From: CAUUJV01 sp963545565
GTDB taxonomy: Bacteria; Actinomycetota; Actinomycetes; Actinomycetales; Bifidobacteriaceae
Reading direction: 5' to 3'
DNA length: 64,000 nt
Assembly (NCBI GenBank): GCA_963545565.1
Contig: CAUUJV010000002.1
Coordinates: 62,001-126,000, forward strand
Below, in pieces: positions 1 through 8,737 of this stretch. Both the position numbers and the translations under genes were made by a program. The notes beneath the pieces were generated by a model. The model did not search any database. It was not told the DNA's origin and saw only the letters and a list, made by a program, of their open reading frames with translations. Position 1 is the first letter of the stretch. Each line of letters begins with the position of its first letter.

Positions 1-786
1 TCCCCCATATAAAGCCGTTGGAGGATCAAAATCTCGTACCTCAGTCTGCTCAGGAATCTCATCTTCTGGGATATATGGCGGATTCGTAGCAACTACGTCA
101 ACGGTTCCATCAAGATCTTCCAAAGTCGCTGAGTCTATTGCGTCAGCATGCACAAGATGATAATTTTCTGTTCTATTTTTATGCGCAAAGCAAACTTTAG
201 CGCTGTTTTTTTGCGTCCATTGCAACGCCTCAGCGCTCAACTCAACTGCCCAAACCTCAGGAACTTTGCCGCGAGAATCAAGCTCTGAAAGCAAGCTCAG
301 GCCAACAACACCACTACCAGCACACAAATCGACGATTCTTGCTACCCTATTATCTGTTGCACTTTTATCCGAATTTTCAGCAAGCCAATCTATAGCTATT
401 TGCACAAGTAATTCAGTCTCCGGACGTGGAATAAAAACTCCTGGCCCTACCGCAACATCAAGGAATCTAAAAGGAGTGTGCCCTATGATGTATTGCAACG
501 GCTCATGATTGCAGCGCCTAGCAACCCGCTTCTCTAAAGCTTTCAGTAAATTCTCTCGACTTTCGAATGAGCCGTCATCATATATAGCACAGTGCCCAAC
601 GCTGCGTAAATCTACAACAGCCGTTCCCATTATCTGAGCCATGCGCAGGTCAGAGCGCGAAACTCCAAACACATGCCCAACGAGAATAAGAGCCTCATTA
701 TTAGCAACGTCAGGCTCAATTCCAGATTTTTGCAGCCTATCACTTACTTCAGTAAGAAGTTCAGGAACTGTTTGAGTTAAGCTCAT
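1..786 (-). CDS. prmC: PrmC/HemK release-factor glutamine N5-methyltransferase (3' end cut by window)
   Basis: This enzyme methylates the Gln of the GGQ motif in peptide release factors, using S-adenosylmethionine. Read on the minus strand from the ATG at 784-786, it has the family's N-terminal helical part, an SAM-binding stretch (VDLCAGSGVVGLSLL) and the signature NPPY followed by IPE near the window edge (about 74-92). The reading frame stays open to base 1, so the C-terminus lies outside the window. It sits 32 bases downstream of prfA, whose product is its substrate, and the two are very probably co-transcribed. The motif and the neighbour together make the call firm. Confidence 0.93.
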   Translation of the reverse strand, partial: MSLTQTVPELLTEVSDRLQKSGIEPDVANNEALILVGHVFGVSRSDLRMAQIMGTAVVDLRSVGHCAIYDDGSFESRENLLKALEKRVARRCNHEPLQYIIGHTPFRFLDVAVGPGVFIPRPETELLVQIAIDWLAENSDKSATDNRVARIVDLCAGSGVVGLSLLSELDSRGKVPEVWAVELSAEALQWTQKNSAKVCFAHKNRTENYHLVHADAIDSATLEDLDGTVDVVATNPPYIPEDEIPEQTEVRDFDPPTALYGG

Positions 787-818
787 AGGTTCAACACCAA
801 TGGGTAATTAACGAGCAA

Positions 819-1919
819 TTACTTATCTTGAGCTGCTGCTAAACGCTCTGCCTCATCTGCTTGAACGTCAGAATCAATTACAGCCTGCAAGTCACCGTTA
901 AGCACTGCATCAAGGTTGTAAGCCTTGTAATTTGTGCGATGGTCAACAATGCGATTTTCTGGGAAGTTGTAGGTACGAATACGCTCAGAACGATCCAAGC
1001 TGCGCACCTGAGAGTGACGCATATCTGCTGCTGCAGCAGCTTCTTCTTCACGCTTCATAGCAAGCAAACGTGATTTCAACACGCGCATTGCTGCTGCTCG
1101 GTTTTGAATCTGACTGCGTTCATCTTGCATGGTAATAACAATGCCCGTTGGAATATGAGTCAAACGTACTGCAGAATACGTAGTATTAACACCCTGCCCT
1201 CCTGGGCCAGAAGACATATAAGTGTCGATGCGAAGGTCTTTCTGATCAACCTCAATCTCATCATCAGAGTCGTCAGCTTCAGGGAAAACAATCACGCCAG
1301 CAGCAGAGGTCTGAATGCGCCCCTGAGACTCAGTCACTGGGATTCGTTGCACACGATGCACGCCGCCTTCATACTTCAACGATGCCCACACACCGTCTTC
1401 CGGAGCAACAGCACCTTTGGAACGGAATGCCACTTGGACGTCTTTAACGCCGCCAAGCTCAGTTGCATTCTGGCTCATAATTTCCATAGACCACCCACGC
1501 TTTTCTGCATAGCGCGTGTACATACGCAGCAAATCACCAGCGAATAGCGCAGCTTCTTCGCCACCAGCACCAGCCTTGATTTCCATAATTGTGTCACGAG
1601 CATCGTCAGGGTCACGAGGAATAAGAGCAGTGCGCAAACTTTCAGCCACTTCAGGAAGCTCAGCTTCTAGTTTCTTAGCTTCTTCAGCAAAGCTCTCATC
1701 TTCAGATGCAAATTCCTGCGCAGCTTCCAAATCCTCAGACATCTGCTTATAGCGGTTGTAAATAGTCACAATTTGAGCAAGCTCAGCATGGCGTCGGCCA
1801 AGTTTACGAATTTTATCTGGATCTGAGGCAGTTTCAGGCTGGCTCATCTGCTTTTCGATATCGTTATATTCATCAAGTGCAAGTTGTGCTGCGGGGAATT
1901 CTTCGCTGGCCTGTGCCAT
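819..1919 (-). CDS. prfA: Peptide chain release factor 1
   Basis: RF1 recognises UAA/UAG stop codons and triggers peptide release. The 366-residue length is normal for RF1. The catalytic GGQ loop is visible at about residue 237 (SSGPGGQGVNTTYSAV), followed by the class-I signature ending in DERSQIQNR. Just before the loop, PEADDSDDEIEVDQKDLRID is the usual domain-2/3 junction. A GAGGA ribosome-binding site lies just ahead of the ATG. It is followed by prmC 32 bases on, and rpmE lies upstream behind its own terminator. Confidence 0.96.
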   Translation of the reverse strand: MAQASEEFPAAQLALDEYNDIEKQMSQPETASDPDKIRKLGRRHAELAQIVTIYNRYKQMSEDLEAAQEFASEDESFAEEAKKLEAELPEVAESLRTALIPRDPDDARDTIMEIKAGAGGEEAALFAGDLLRMYTRYAEKRGWSMEIMSQNATELGGVKDVQVAFRSKGAVAPEDGVWASLKYEGGVHRVQRIPVTESQGRIQTSAAGVIVFPEADDSDDEIEVDQKDLRIDTYMSSGPGGQGVNTTYSAVRLTHIPTGIVITMQDERSQIQNRAAAMRVLKSRLLAMKREEEAAAAADMRHSQVRSLDRSERIRTYNFPENRIVDHRTNYKAYNLDAVLNGDLQAVIDSDVQADEAERLAAAQDK

Positions 1920-2056
1920 CCGTCCTCATACTTTCCTACGTAATACTGTAATTTCTTGGATAAAGTCAATCTCGTATTAAGTCTAGTTGTATGCCCGCAT
2001 AATCTGCATAATTTGAGTAATTTGACCACAAATAACGATATTGAAGATAGCAGGCA

Positions 2057-2095
2057 AAGAAAAACGCCAGCTCGGCAATAATGGAACTGGCGTTT
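2057..2095 (-). terminator. Intrinsic terminator after rpmE
   Basis: A 9-bp perfect stem (AAACGCCAG at 2062-2070 against CTGGCGTTT at 2087-2095) encloses a 16-base loop. On the minus strand it is followed by a T-rich run (2057-2064). It lies between rpmE and prfA, so prfA probably has its own promoter in 1920-2056. Confidence 0.75.
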
Positions 2096-2117
2096 ATAGA
2101 AGCTACTTAATAGTAGA

Positions 2118-2330
2118 CTACTTGGTCCTCTTACCGTAACGTGCTTCGAAGCGAGCAACGCGACCACCAGTGTCAAGAATCTTCTGCTTACCGGTGTAGA
2201 AAGGATGGCAATTTGAGCACACGTCTGCAGTAATGTGCTGTGAGCCTACGACTGCGCGAGTAACGAAGGTGTTACCGCATGAGCATGTTACCTCTACAGG
2301 TACATAATCAGGATGAATACCCTGCTTCAT
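2118..2330 (-). CDS. rpmE: 50S ribosomal protein L31 (zinc-binding form)
   Basis: Structural protein of the large ribosomal subunit. At 70 residues it has the usual L31 size. Four cysteines (C16, C18, C38, C41) form the zinc site of the C+ type of L31. This type is replaced by a cysteine-free paralogue under zinc starvation in many bacteria, and no such paralogue is in this window. The AGGAG Shine-Dalgarno lies six bases before the ATG. A sigma-A type promoter and a structured leader are upstream, and a strong terminator is downstream, so it is probably monocistronic. Confidence 0.97.
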   Translation of the reverse strand: MKQGIHPDYVPVEVTCSCGNTFVTRAVVGSQHITADVCSNCHPFYTGKQKILDTGGRVARFEARYGKRTK

Positions 2331-2430
2331 AATTAACTCCTAGGATTCTAAGGGACCCGGGTCGCCTACCTTGTGATAAACGTGAACCGGAGACCTCGTG
2401 CAATTATAAAGCACTAAGTCGACCATGCAA
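2331..2430 (-). promoter_or_regulatory. rpmE promoter and leader
   Basis: On the minus strand a -35 element TTGCAT (2425-2430) and a -10 element TATAAT (2403-2408) are separated by 16 bases. The roughly 65-base transcribed leader contains a GACCCGGGTC palindrome and an AGGAG ribosome-binding site. Autoregulatory L31 leaders are known in Actinobacteria; whether this is one is inferred from position only. Confidence 0.6.
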
Positions 2431-2542
2431 GTTGAACAGAAAAATTACCGATGAGAGCATAATTACAATATATTTTCGATTGTTTTAACGCGCACTAGAA
2501 TCTCTATTAGCACTTCCTAGAACTTTCTGCTATTGTTTGTAG

Positions 2543-2554
2543 TATAACGTTATA
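2543..2554. promoter_or_regulatory. Palindrome upstream of ribokinase, possible operator
   Basis: TATAACGTTATA is a perfect 12-bp palindrome with the AACGTT centre typical of LacI-family operators, which often control ribose genes. It lies about 140 bases before the ribokinase start. No LacI gene is in the window, so the role is inferred. Confidence 0.3.
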
Positions 2555-2694
2555 TCTAAAGTAAATTTCGCTTTTAGGAATACAAAAAATAAAACCAAAT
2601 AACAGTAAATAACAGTTTTGCTCAGACAGACAAAGTCGTCACTTCGATATTAGTTTTGAGTAATACTCCGCAAGAAAGACGGGCGAGACACATC

Positions 2695-3726
2695 ATGAAT
2701 TCCACACGCGTAGCCTCATTAGAAGCTCAAAGCCTCAGTGAAACATATGCAACTGCTCTCAAAACTCTTAGCACGATTGAGAATAATAGCGTTACTCACA
2801 CTATTTCTATTGTCGGTTCAATGAACGCTGATTACACGGTGACCACAGAGCGTTTACCTCTGCCTGGAGAGACTCTTACAGGCGGCCCCCTAACAATTCT
2901 CGCTGGTGGAAAATCAGGCAATCAGGCAGCAAGCGCAGCTCGCATTGGTGGGCATGTGCATCTTTTTGGGGCTGTAGGCACGGATTCTAACGCTGATTTT
3001 CTCCTGGGAAAGCTTGCAGATTCTGGCGTACACACCGAAGCTATAAAACATGTTGAGGGCCCTAGTGGTACTACAGTGATCACCGTTGACTCCGCTGGAG
3101 AAAATACAATCGTTTATTCACCTGGATCGAATGCTGCTGTCACCTCCAATTACATTGCAGAGCACACAGACGAGCTTGCGCACTCTCAGGTACTCGGTCT
3201 TTGCTTAGAAAGTCCCCTAGAAGCGGTAACTACTGCCGCCAGAATTTGCCATAATGCCGGAATTCCTGTGCTGCTTAATAATTCTCCCTTCCAAGAAGTT
3301 ATTCCAGATGAGCTCATCAAAAACTGCGATATCTTGCTAATAAACGAGCACGAGATGGCTCAGCTCCTGAAGATTACTCCACCTGAAAATGAAGATTGGC
3401 TCTCTCTCAACTGGGATGAGGTGATGCTTCGAATGCAGGACTACGGATTCGAAATGACCGTAATAACTCTAGGCGGCGAAGGTTCAATAGTCTTTGACCA
3501 CGGAGCAGCACGGCATGTTCTTCCTGCTCATATCGATCCTGTTGATACTACTGGCTGTGGCGATGCTTTTATGGGAACAATCCTGGCAGGACTAAGCGCA
3601 GGATACTCACTCATGGATTCTGCACAACTTGCTTCCTACGTTTCCGGATATGCGGCGCTACGCTTAGGCGCCCAATCTTCCTATGGCACCGCAGAAGATA
3701 TTCGCGAATTCATTGCTCAACAGTAA
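2695..3726 (+). CDS. rbsK: Ribokinase-like PfkB-family sugar kinase
   Basis: Phosphorylates ribose or a related sugar using ATP in the cytoplasm. The protein has the ribokinase N-terminal signature (GGKSGNQAASAARIGG) and the PfkB C-terminal signature with the catalytic Asp (DTTGCGDAFMGTILAG). The core begins at SIVGSMNADYTV, so the ATG at 2695 leaves a 37-residue N-terminal extension. An in-frame TTG at 2656 would lengthen it further, and neither start has a good ribosome-binding site. It stands alone with no ribose transporter beside it. The exact sugar is uncertain within PfkB kinases. A strong terminator follows. Confidence 0.85.
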   Translation: MNSTRVASLEAQSLSETYATALKTLSTIENNSVTHTISIVGSMNADYTVTTERLPLPGETLTGGPLTILAGGKSGNQAASAARIGGHVHLFGAVGTDSNADFLLGKLADSGVHTEAIKHVEGPSGTTVITVDSAGENTIVYSPGSNAAVTSNYIAEHTDELAHSQVLGLCLESPLEAVTTAARICHNAGIPVLLNNSPFQEVIPDELIKNCDILLINEHEMAQLLKITPPENEDWLSLNWDEVMLRMQDYGFEMTVITLGGEGSIVFDHGAARHVLPAHIDPVDTTGCGDAFMGTILAGLSAGYSLMDSAQLASYVSGYAALRLGAQSSYGTAEDIREFIAQQ

Positions 3727-3746
3727 AGATTCTTAAAATATAAAAA

Positions 3747-3773
3747 AGAAAACCCTCAAAAAGAGGGTTTTCT
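3747..3773 (+). terminator. Terminator after ribokinase
   Basis: A perfect 11-bp stem (AGAAAACCCTC / GAGGGTTTTCT) with a five-base A loop is flanked by A-rich and T-rich sequence. It can work in both directions and also sits just downstream of the minus-strand tRNA at 3782-3855. Confidence 0.8.
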
Positions 3774-3781
3774 CATTCTAG

Positions 3782-3855
3782 TAGGGCGACAGGGGCTTGA
3801 ACCCTGGACCGAACGATTATGAGTCGTTTGCTCTAACCGACTGAGCTATCGCCCC
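3782..3855 (-). tRNA. tRNA with CAU anticodon (elongator Met or lysidine-modified Ile2)
   Basis: A full cloverleaf is seen on the minus strand. The acceptor is GGGGCGA, the D-arm contains AGCTCAGTCGGTTAGAGC, the anticodon stem-loop is AACGA-CTCATAA-TCGTT, and the T-arm is CAGGG-TTCAAGC-CCCTG. The anticodon is CAU. It is not the initiator, because the three G-C pairs at the base of the initiator anticodon stem are absent. Met versus Ile2 cannot be settled by eye; tilS, which makes the Ile2 lysidine, is in the same window. The acceptor closes with a G1-U72 pair. CCA is not encoded. Confidence 0.92.
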
Positions 3856-3913
3856 ACGTCCACACTGATGAGCAAGCTGCTTCATCAGGGACATAGGAAT
3901 AGTATCACACTAA

Positions 3914-5581
3914 CTATCTATTCTTCGTCAGGTTTTGATACGCAGGTAATCCCATATAGTTGAACTCTACATGAGCCATGGAGGTACTGGAACCAGCCGC
4001 AACATTGGCATACCATAAAGGAATCACTGGAAGGTCTTGCAACAATAATTCTTCAGCCTGTCGATAAATTGTGATTGCACTATTGAGATTCGTTTCCTTA
4101 GCAGCTTCATCAATGTAGTTATCGAACTCACTGCTCTTATAATCACCGTTATTCAAGCCCTTACCGTCTGCTGCGGAAGAATCATAGGCCTGCACCAAAT
4201 AGCCTTCAGGATGAGGATAATCAGACTGCAAACCTGAACGGAACGCTCCAGTAACAGTGCGATTGTTAACAGCTGTGCTGAATTCCTTTGAAGTGGAATA
4301 TGGATTGCCTTCAGCGTCAATACCCAGGGTGTTCTTGATGGAGTTTGCTACCGCATCCACCCATTGCTTATTGTCTGCATCAGAATTGTAGGAGATATCG
4401 AAAGTGCCAGACCACTCAGAAATCTTATTAGCCTGAGCCCACAGCTGCTTTGCCTTGTTCTTGTCATATTTCAGAACACTATTGCCGGCAAGAGTCTTGG
4501 AATATCCCTTAATAACTGGAGCGAGGAAATCAGTGGCAACTGTTGCTGAACCGTGCATAATCTTGTTAACAATCTGCGTGCGATTAATTGCATACGAGAT
4601 TGCTTGACGGCGCAACTTGCCTTCTTCTCCTTGGAAATGCTCAAGAGACTGAGGAATAGTAATGGACTTGAACGCTGGGCCAGGCTTAGAATAAGCAGTA
4701 ATAGCGGTATCAGACTTATACGTCGTTAAAGCAGAAGTGGGAATAGAATCGAGAACATCAAGATTTCCTGCTTCCAAATCTGAATAAGCAGCTTCAAGCT
4801 CGTCATACACTACGTAAGTAATTCCGCCATTCTTAGCTTTGCGAACACCGTTGTACTTAGAATTGCGCACAATCTTAATGCTCTTATTAGGTGTCCATGA
4901 CTTCAAAATGTACGGCCCATTACTCACATTCGGATTCTTGCCAAAAGACTCAGGATTTTTGAGAGCCACAGAAGGAAGAGGCAGGAAGGCGATATCTCCC
5001 ACCTTATAGGGGAAAGAGGAATCAGGAGCAGACAGAGTCACCTGCAAAGTACGGTCGTCAACAACTGTAAGCCCAGAAAGCTGAGCATCCTTATCACCGT
5101 TTTCATCTTGAAGAGCATCATAGCCCTCAATGCCAGCGAAAATAGATGCACCAACCTGACCGTTTGCAGCATTCGCAGCGTAAGACCATGAACGCTTGTA
5201 AATTTCAGCAGTCACTTTCTCCCCATTGGAGAATTTCAGACCCTTTTTCAGCACAATAGTATATACAGAAGCATCATCATTAGGAGTAATAGATTCTGCC
5301 TCATCGTAAATGAGTTTGCCCTTAGCAGAGAAAGTTACCAAGCCGTCGAAAAGCTGAGTAACGACTTTCCATCCCGCAGTGTCAGACACATTTCCCGGCA
5401 GAAGCGTTGAAGTTGGCTCAACATTGTTCACACGGATAATCGCGTTGGAATCAACTGAATTTGAGGAAGAGCTGCTCGTTGATGAAGCAGAAGCGCATGC
5501 AGTTAAGCTAGATAAGGCAAAAACTGCCACAACCACTACACTGAGTGCTTTGCCTGCACTTCTCCATGCTGATTTACGCAT
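3914..5581 (-). CDS. Family-5 ABC transporter substrate-binding lipoprotein (oligopeptide-binding type)
   Basis: Extracytoplasmic peptide- or solute-binding lipoprotein of the OppA/DppA class. The signal sequence ends in a lipobox (LTAC) followed by a Ser/Thr-rich linker, so the protein should be anchored to the membrane by a lipidated Cys. The mature part keeps the class signature (YTIVLKKGLKFSNGEKVTAE). The ATG at 5579-5581 is preferred over one nine codons upstream because AGGAGAATT precedes it directly. No permease or ATPase genes are adjacent, so it is an orphan that must use components encoded elsewhere. The substrate cannot be read from the sequence. Confidence 0.9.
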   Translation of the reverse strand: MRKSAWRSAGKALSVVVVAVFALSSLTACASASSTSSSSSNSVDSNAIIRVNNVEPTSTLLPGNVSDTAGWKVVTQLFDGLVTFSAKGKLIYDEAESITPNDDASVYTIVLKKGLKFSNGEKVTAEIYKRSWSYAANAANGQVGASIFAGIEGYDALQDENGDKDAQLSGLTVVDDRTLQVTLSAPDSSFPYKVGDIAFLPLPSVALKNPESFGKNPNVSNGPYILKSWTPNKSIKIVRNSKYNGVRKAKNGGITYVVYDELEAAYSDLEAGNLDVLDSIPTSALTTYKSDTAITAYSKPGPAFKSITIPQSLEHFQGEEGKLRRQAISYAINRTQIVNKIMHGSATVATDFLAPVIKGYSKTLAGNSVLKYDKNKAKQLWAQANKISEWSGTFDISYNSDADNKQWVDAVANSIKNTLGIDAEGNPYSTSKEFSTAVNNRTVTGAFRSGLQSDYPHPEGYLVQAYDSSAADGKGLNNGDYKSSEFDNYIDEAAKETNLNSAITIYRQAEELLLQDLPVIPLWYANVAAGSSTSMAHVEFNYMGLPAYQNLTKNR

Positions 5582-5913
5582 AATTCTCCTGATACTTTCT
5601 TTCTCCAACCTTTTCCAACCTTTTCAGGTTCTGGCTTTTACAGAGTAACAAAGCAAATCATTGCAATAGTGGAAATATGCGCTCAGAATAGATAGCCAAA
5701 TTTTATAGCAGGATATAAATCCATACCCATCCATGCCCATCAAAGCCGCTTACCACCCTCGACTCACCTTCCAAAATTCCCCTGCAGTGTCTGAACACTA
5801 TGAAAAAATAAAGCTAAGTTTTGTGCGTAGAAAATGCTTTGGAAAGACTTATATTCCAAGCTTTTCTATGATTTTGCACAAGAAATGCAACAAGCAATAG
5901 AATAGGACATGCT
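5582..5913. promoter_or_regulatory. Divergent intergenic region (binding protein / ettA)
   Basis: These 332 bases hold both promoters. A direct repeat CCAACCTTTT occurs twice close to the binding-protein start (about 5607-5626). An inverted repeat TTGGAA-N9-TTCCAA lies at 5839-5859, just ahead of a TATGAT element that could be the ettA -10. No gene or RNA structure was recognised. Confidence 0.35.
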
Positions 5914-7593
5914 TTGGCAGAATTTATTTATCAGATGATTGGCGCGCGCAAGTCTTTTGGAGACCGCGTCATTCTTGACGATGTGACTTTAAGCTTCTTG
6001 CCTGGCGCCAAGATTGGCGTGGTGGGCCCTAACGGCATGGGTAAGTCTACCTTGCTGAAAATTATGGCTGGGCTCGACACAGTTAGTAATGGTGAAGCTT
6101 CGCTTACCCCTGGCTACACTGTAGGTATTCTCCAGCAGGAGCCACCACTGGATGAAGATAAGACCGTTCTAGAAAACATCGAGATGGCTTTTGGAGAAAT
6201 CAATGCCAAGGTGCGCCGCTATAACGCAATCGGCGAGGAAATGGCCAATCCAGATGCCGACTTCGATGCTTTGATGGAAGAAATGGGCAAGCTTCAGGAA
6301 GAGATTGACGCTGCTGATGCGTGGGATCTTGACAGCCAGCTCAGTCAAGCCATGGAAGCTCTTCAGTGCCCAGACCCAGATTCTCCAGTTTCTGTGCTTT
6401 CTGGCGGAGAACGCCGCCGAGTGGCGCTATGCAAACTCCTTCTTGAAGCTCCAGATTTGCTGCTCCTCGATGAGCCTACAAACCACCTGGATGCTGAGTC
6501 TATTTTGTGGCTTGAGCAGTTCCTCCATAACTATGCTGGCGCCGTTTTGGCTGTTACCCACGATCGTTACTTCTTGGATAATGTGGCTGAGTGGATTTGC
6601 GAAGTTGACCGCGGCCATCTCTACCCATATAAGGGCAACTACTCCACTTATTTGGAGACTAAAGCAAAGCGTTTGGAAGTTCAGGGGCAAAAAGACGCTA
6701 AGCTTGCTCGCCGTCTCAACAACGAGCTCGACTGGGTTCGCTCCTCTCCAAAGGCTCGTCAAGCAAAAAATAAGGCTCGTCTTGAGCGCTACGAACAAAT
6801 GGAGCAGGAAGCACGCAACAATAAAAAGCTTGACTTCTCTGAAATCCAGATTCCACCAGGGCCACGTTTGGGCTCTCTCGTGCTTGAAGCCGAACACATT
6901 CACAAAGCATTCGGAGAGCGCGTTCTCATCGATGATTTGAGCTTCACATTGCCTCGAAACGGCATTGTTGGCGTGATTGGCCCTAACGGTGTGGGTAAAT
7001 CAACTTTATTCAAGACTATCGTTGGGCTTGAAGAGTTAACCAGCGGAACATTGAAGATCGGCGAAACCGTTTCAATATCTTACGTAGACCAGAATCGCAG
7101 CGGCATTGACCCCAATAAGAACCTATGGGAAGTGGTTTCTGACGGTAACGACTTTATTGAAGTTGGCGGCGTAGAAATTCCTACTCGCGCTTATGTAGCA
7201 AGCTTTGGCTTTAAGGGTTCTGACCAGCAGAAACCAGCAGGTGTTCTTTCCGGCGGTGAGCGAAATCGTTTGAATCTCGCTTTGACATTGAAGCAAGGCG
7301 GAAATCTTTTGCTTCTGGATGAGCCTACGAACGATCTTGATGTTGAGACCCTAGAAAGCCTTGAAAACGCTCTGCTTGCCTTCCCTGGCTGCGCGGTGGT
7401 CGTATCCCACGATCGCTGGTTCCTTGACCGCGTTGCAACTCACATTCTGGCATGGGAGGGTACTGACGAGAATCCTGCAAACTGGTATTGGTTTGAGGGT
7501 AACTTCCAGACTTACCAGGAAAACCGCGTACAGCGTCTTGGCGAAGAAGCTTCTAAGCCTCACCGCATTCACCGCAAACTTACTCGTGGCTAA
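5914..7593 (+). CDS. ettA: EttA, energy-dependent translational throttle ABC-F ATPase
   Basis: A soluble twin-ATPase ABC-F protein that binds the ribosomal E site and gates early elongation according to energy state. Two ABC domains are present with Walker A motifs GPNGMGKST (near residue 40) and GPNGVGKST (near 360), two LSGGE signatures and two LLLDEPTN Walker B motifs. There is no membrane segment. The linker between the domains is rich in Lys, Arg and Glu, as in EttA. The start is a TTG giving MAEFIYQM, matching the usual EttA N-terminus. Length (559) is normal. A hairpin terminator follows. Confidence 0.95.
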   Translation: MAEFIYQMIGARKSFGDRVILDDVTLSFLPGAKIGVVGPNGMGKSTLLKIMAGLDTVSNGEASLTPGYTVGILQQEPPLDEDKTVLENIEMAFGEINAKVRRYNAIGEEMANPDADFDALMEEMGKLQEEIDAADAWDLDSQLSQAMEALQCPDPDSPVSVLSGGERRRVALCKLLLEAPDLLLLDEPTNHLDAESILWLEQFLHNYAGAVLAVTHDRYFLDNVAEWICEVDRGHLYPYKGNYSTYLETKAKRLEVQGQKDAKLARRLNNELDWVRSSPKARQAKNKARLERYEQMEQEARNNKKLDFSEIQIPPGPRLGSLVLEAEHIHKAFGERVLIDDLSFTLPRNGIVGVIGPNGVGKSTLFKTIVGLEELTSGTLKIGETVSISYVDQNRSGIDPNKNLWEVVSDGNDFIEVGGVEIPTRAYVASFGFKGSDQQKPAGVLSGGERNRLNLALTLKQGGNLLLLDEPTNDLDVETLESLENALLAFPGCAVVVSHDRWFLDRVATHILAWEGTDENPANWYWFEGNFQTYQENRVQRLGEEASKPHRIHRKLTRG

Positions 7594-7635
7594 TCCATAG
7601 TTAGCTGATACTGCGAATAATTAAATACTCATGTG

Positions 7636-7684
7636 AAACCCGGACGTTGTGAATCTTCAAGATTATGCAGCTCCGGGTTTTGCC
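7636..7684 (+). terminator. Terminator after ettA
   Basis: The outer stem AAACCCGG / CCGGGTTT (7636-7643 and 7673-7680) contains an inner hairpin AATCTT / AAGATT and ends in a short T run. Confidence 0.6.
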
Positions 7685-7755
7685 TAATGCTACGATGCTA
7701 CGCATAGCACTTGCATATAAATAATATTTTTCATAAGCGATATTTTGGTATATAT

Positions 7756-8736
7756 ATGACTGAAAATGTAGAAACTGAACTCACCCAGGCAGCTCAAAAT
7801 GACGACCGCGCTCCTATTGAACGCATTATTGATGTGCTTTCACTCGGAAAACCAACCACTAGCCGAGACCACACCTACGTCAAGGGTGCGAGTATGTATT
7901 TCCCAACTGGCAAAGTATACGGCGGTCAGATTATTGCCCAATCTGTGATTGCTGCTGCACGAACAGTTCCAGAAGGCCGCCTTCCCAACTCTATCCACGG
8001 CTATTTCATTACAGCAGGCGATATTGAGCAAGATGTGCTGTTCGACGTTGAAAATCTACGCGATGGGCGTTCATTCTCATCTCGCCGAGTAAATGCAAAC
8101 CAACGCGATGGCGCAATTTTGACGGCAATTGCGAGTTTCCAGCAAGAAGGGCAGCGAGGCATTGAGTTCGCCGACCCTATGCCAACAGATGTGCCAAATC
8201 CTGAATCATTGGATAGCGCAAAGAAATTGATGCAGCCTTATGCTCGATATTCTCCATTTGCGAATTACTATGCAACTCAATCCCCCTTTGATATTCGCCA
8301 CGTAAATCCAAGCGTGATGCTGAGCTCCACTCCAGATTCTGCAACTGAAAATGAGACTGATGCAGACCGCGCAGCAGGTGCAAACGAGCGTAGTGGTCAT
8401 CAAATGGTGTGGATGAAGGCAGACGGAATTGCGCACTGTGATCAAACTATGCACAGAGCACTCCTAGCCCTTGGCTGTGATCAAATCATGATGGAACCAA
8501 TTGTGCGTAGAAGCGGCCTTGATTTCATGTCCCAAGGAATTTCATACGCATCAATCGACCATTCCATGTGGTGGTATCGAGACATTGACATGAACCAGTG
8601 GCATCTATACGTGCAAGACACTCCAACTGCAGGCCATGGGCGCGGCCTCGGCTTTGCCAAAGTGTACACGCAAAATGGTGAACTTGTTGCCATGATGGCT
8701 CAGGAAGCTATGATTCGTACCCCAAATATTCGCTAG
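7756..8736 (+). CDS. tesB: Acyl-CoA thioesterase II
   Basis: Hydrolyses acyl-CoA to free fatty acid and CoA in the cytoplasm. It has the double hot-dog organisation of TesB. The N-terminal half contains GGQIIAQSVIAAARTVPEG and SIHGYFITAGD. The C-terminal half contains SIDHSMWWYRD and a closing stretch GHGRGLGFAKVYTQNGELVA with the family's ending. The start at the ATG giving MTENVETEL is chosen over an in-frame TTG 15 codons upstream, although no clear ribosome-binding site is seen. It converges on the next gene with one base between the two stop codons. Confidence 0.93.
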   Translation: MTENVETELTQAAQNDDRAPIERIIDVLSLGKPTTSRDHTYVKGASMYFPTGKVYGGQIIAQSVIAAARTVPEGRLPNSIHGYFITAGDIEQDVLFDVENLRDGRSFSSRRVNANQRDGAILTAIASFQQEGQRGIEFADPMPTDVPNPESLDSAKKLMQPYARYSPFANYYATQSPFDIRHVNPSVMLSSTPDSATENETDADRAAGANERSGHQMVWMKADGIAHCDQTMHRALLALGCDQIMMEPIVRRSGLDFMSQGISYASIDHSMWWYRDIDMNQWHLYVQDTPTAGHGRGLGFAKVYTQNGELVAMMAQEAMIRTPNIR

Positions 8737-8737
8737 C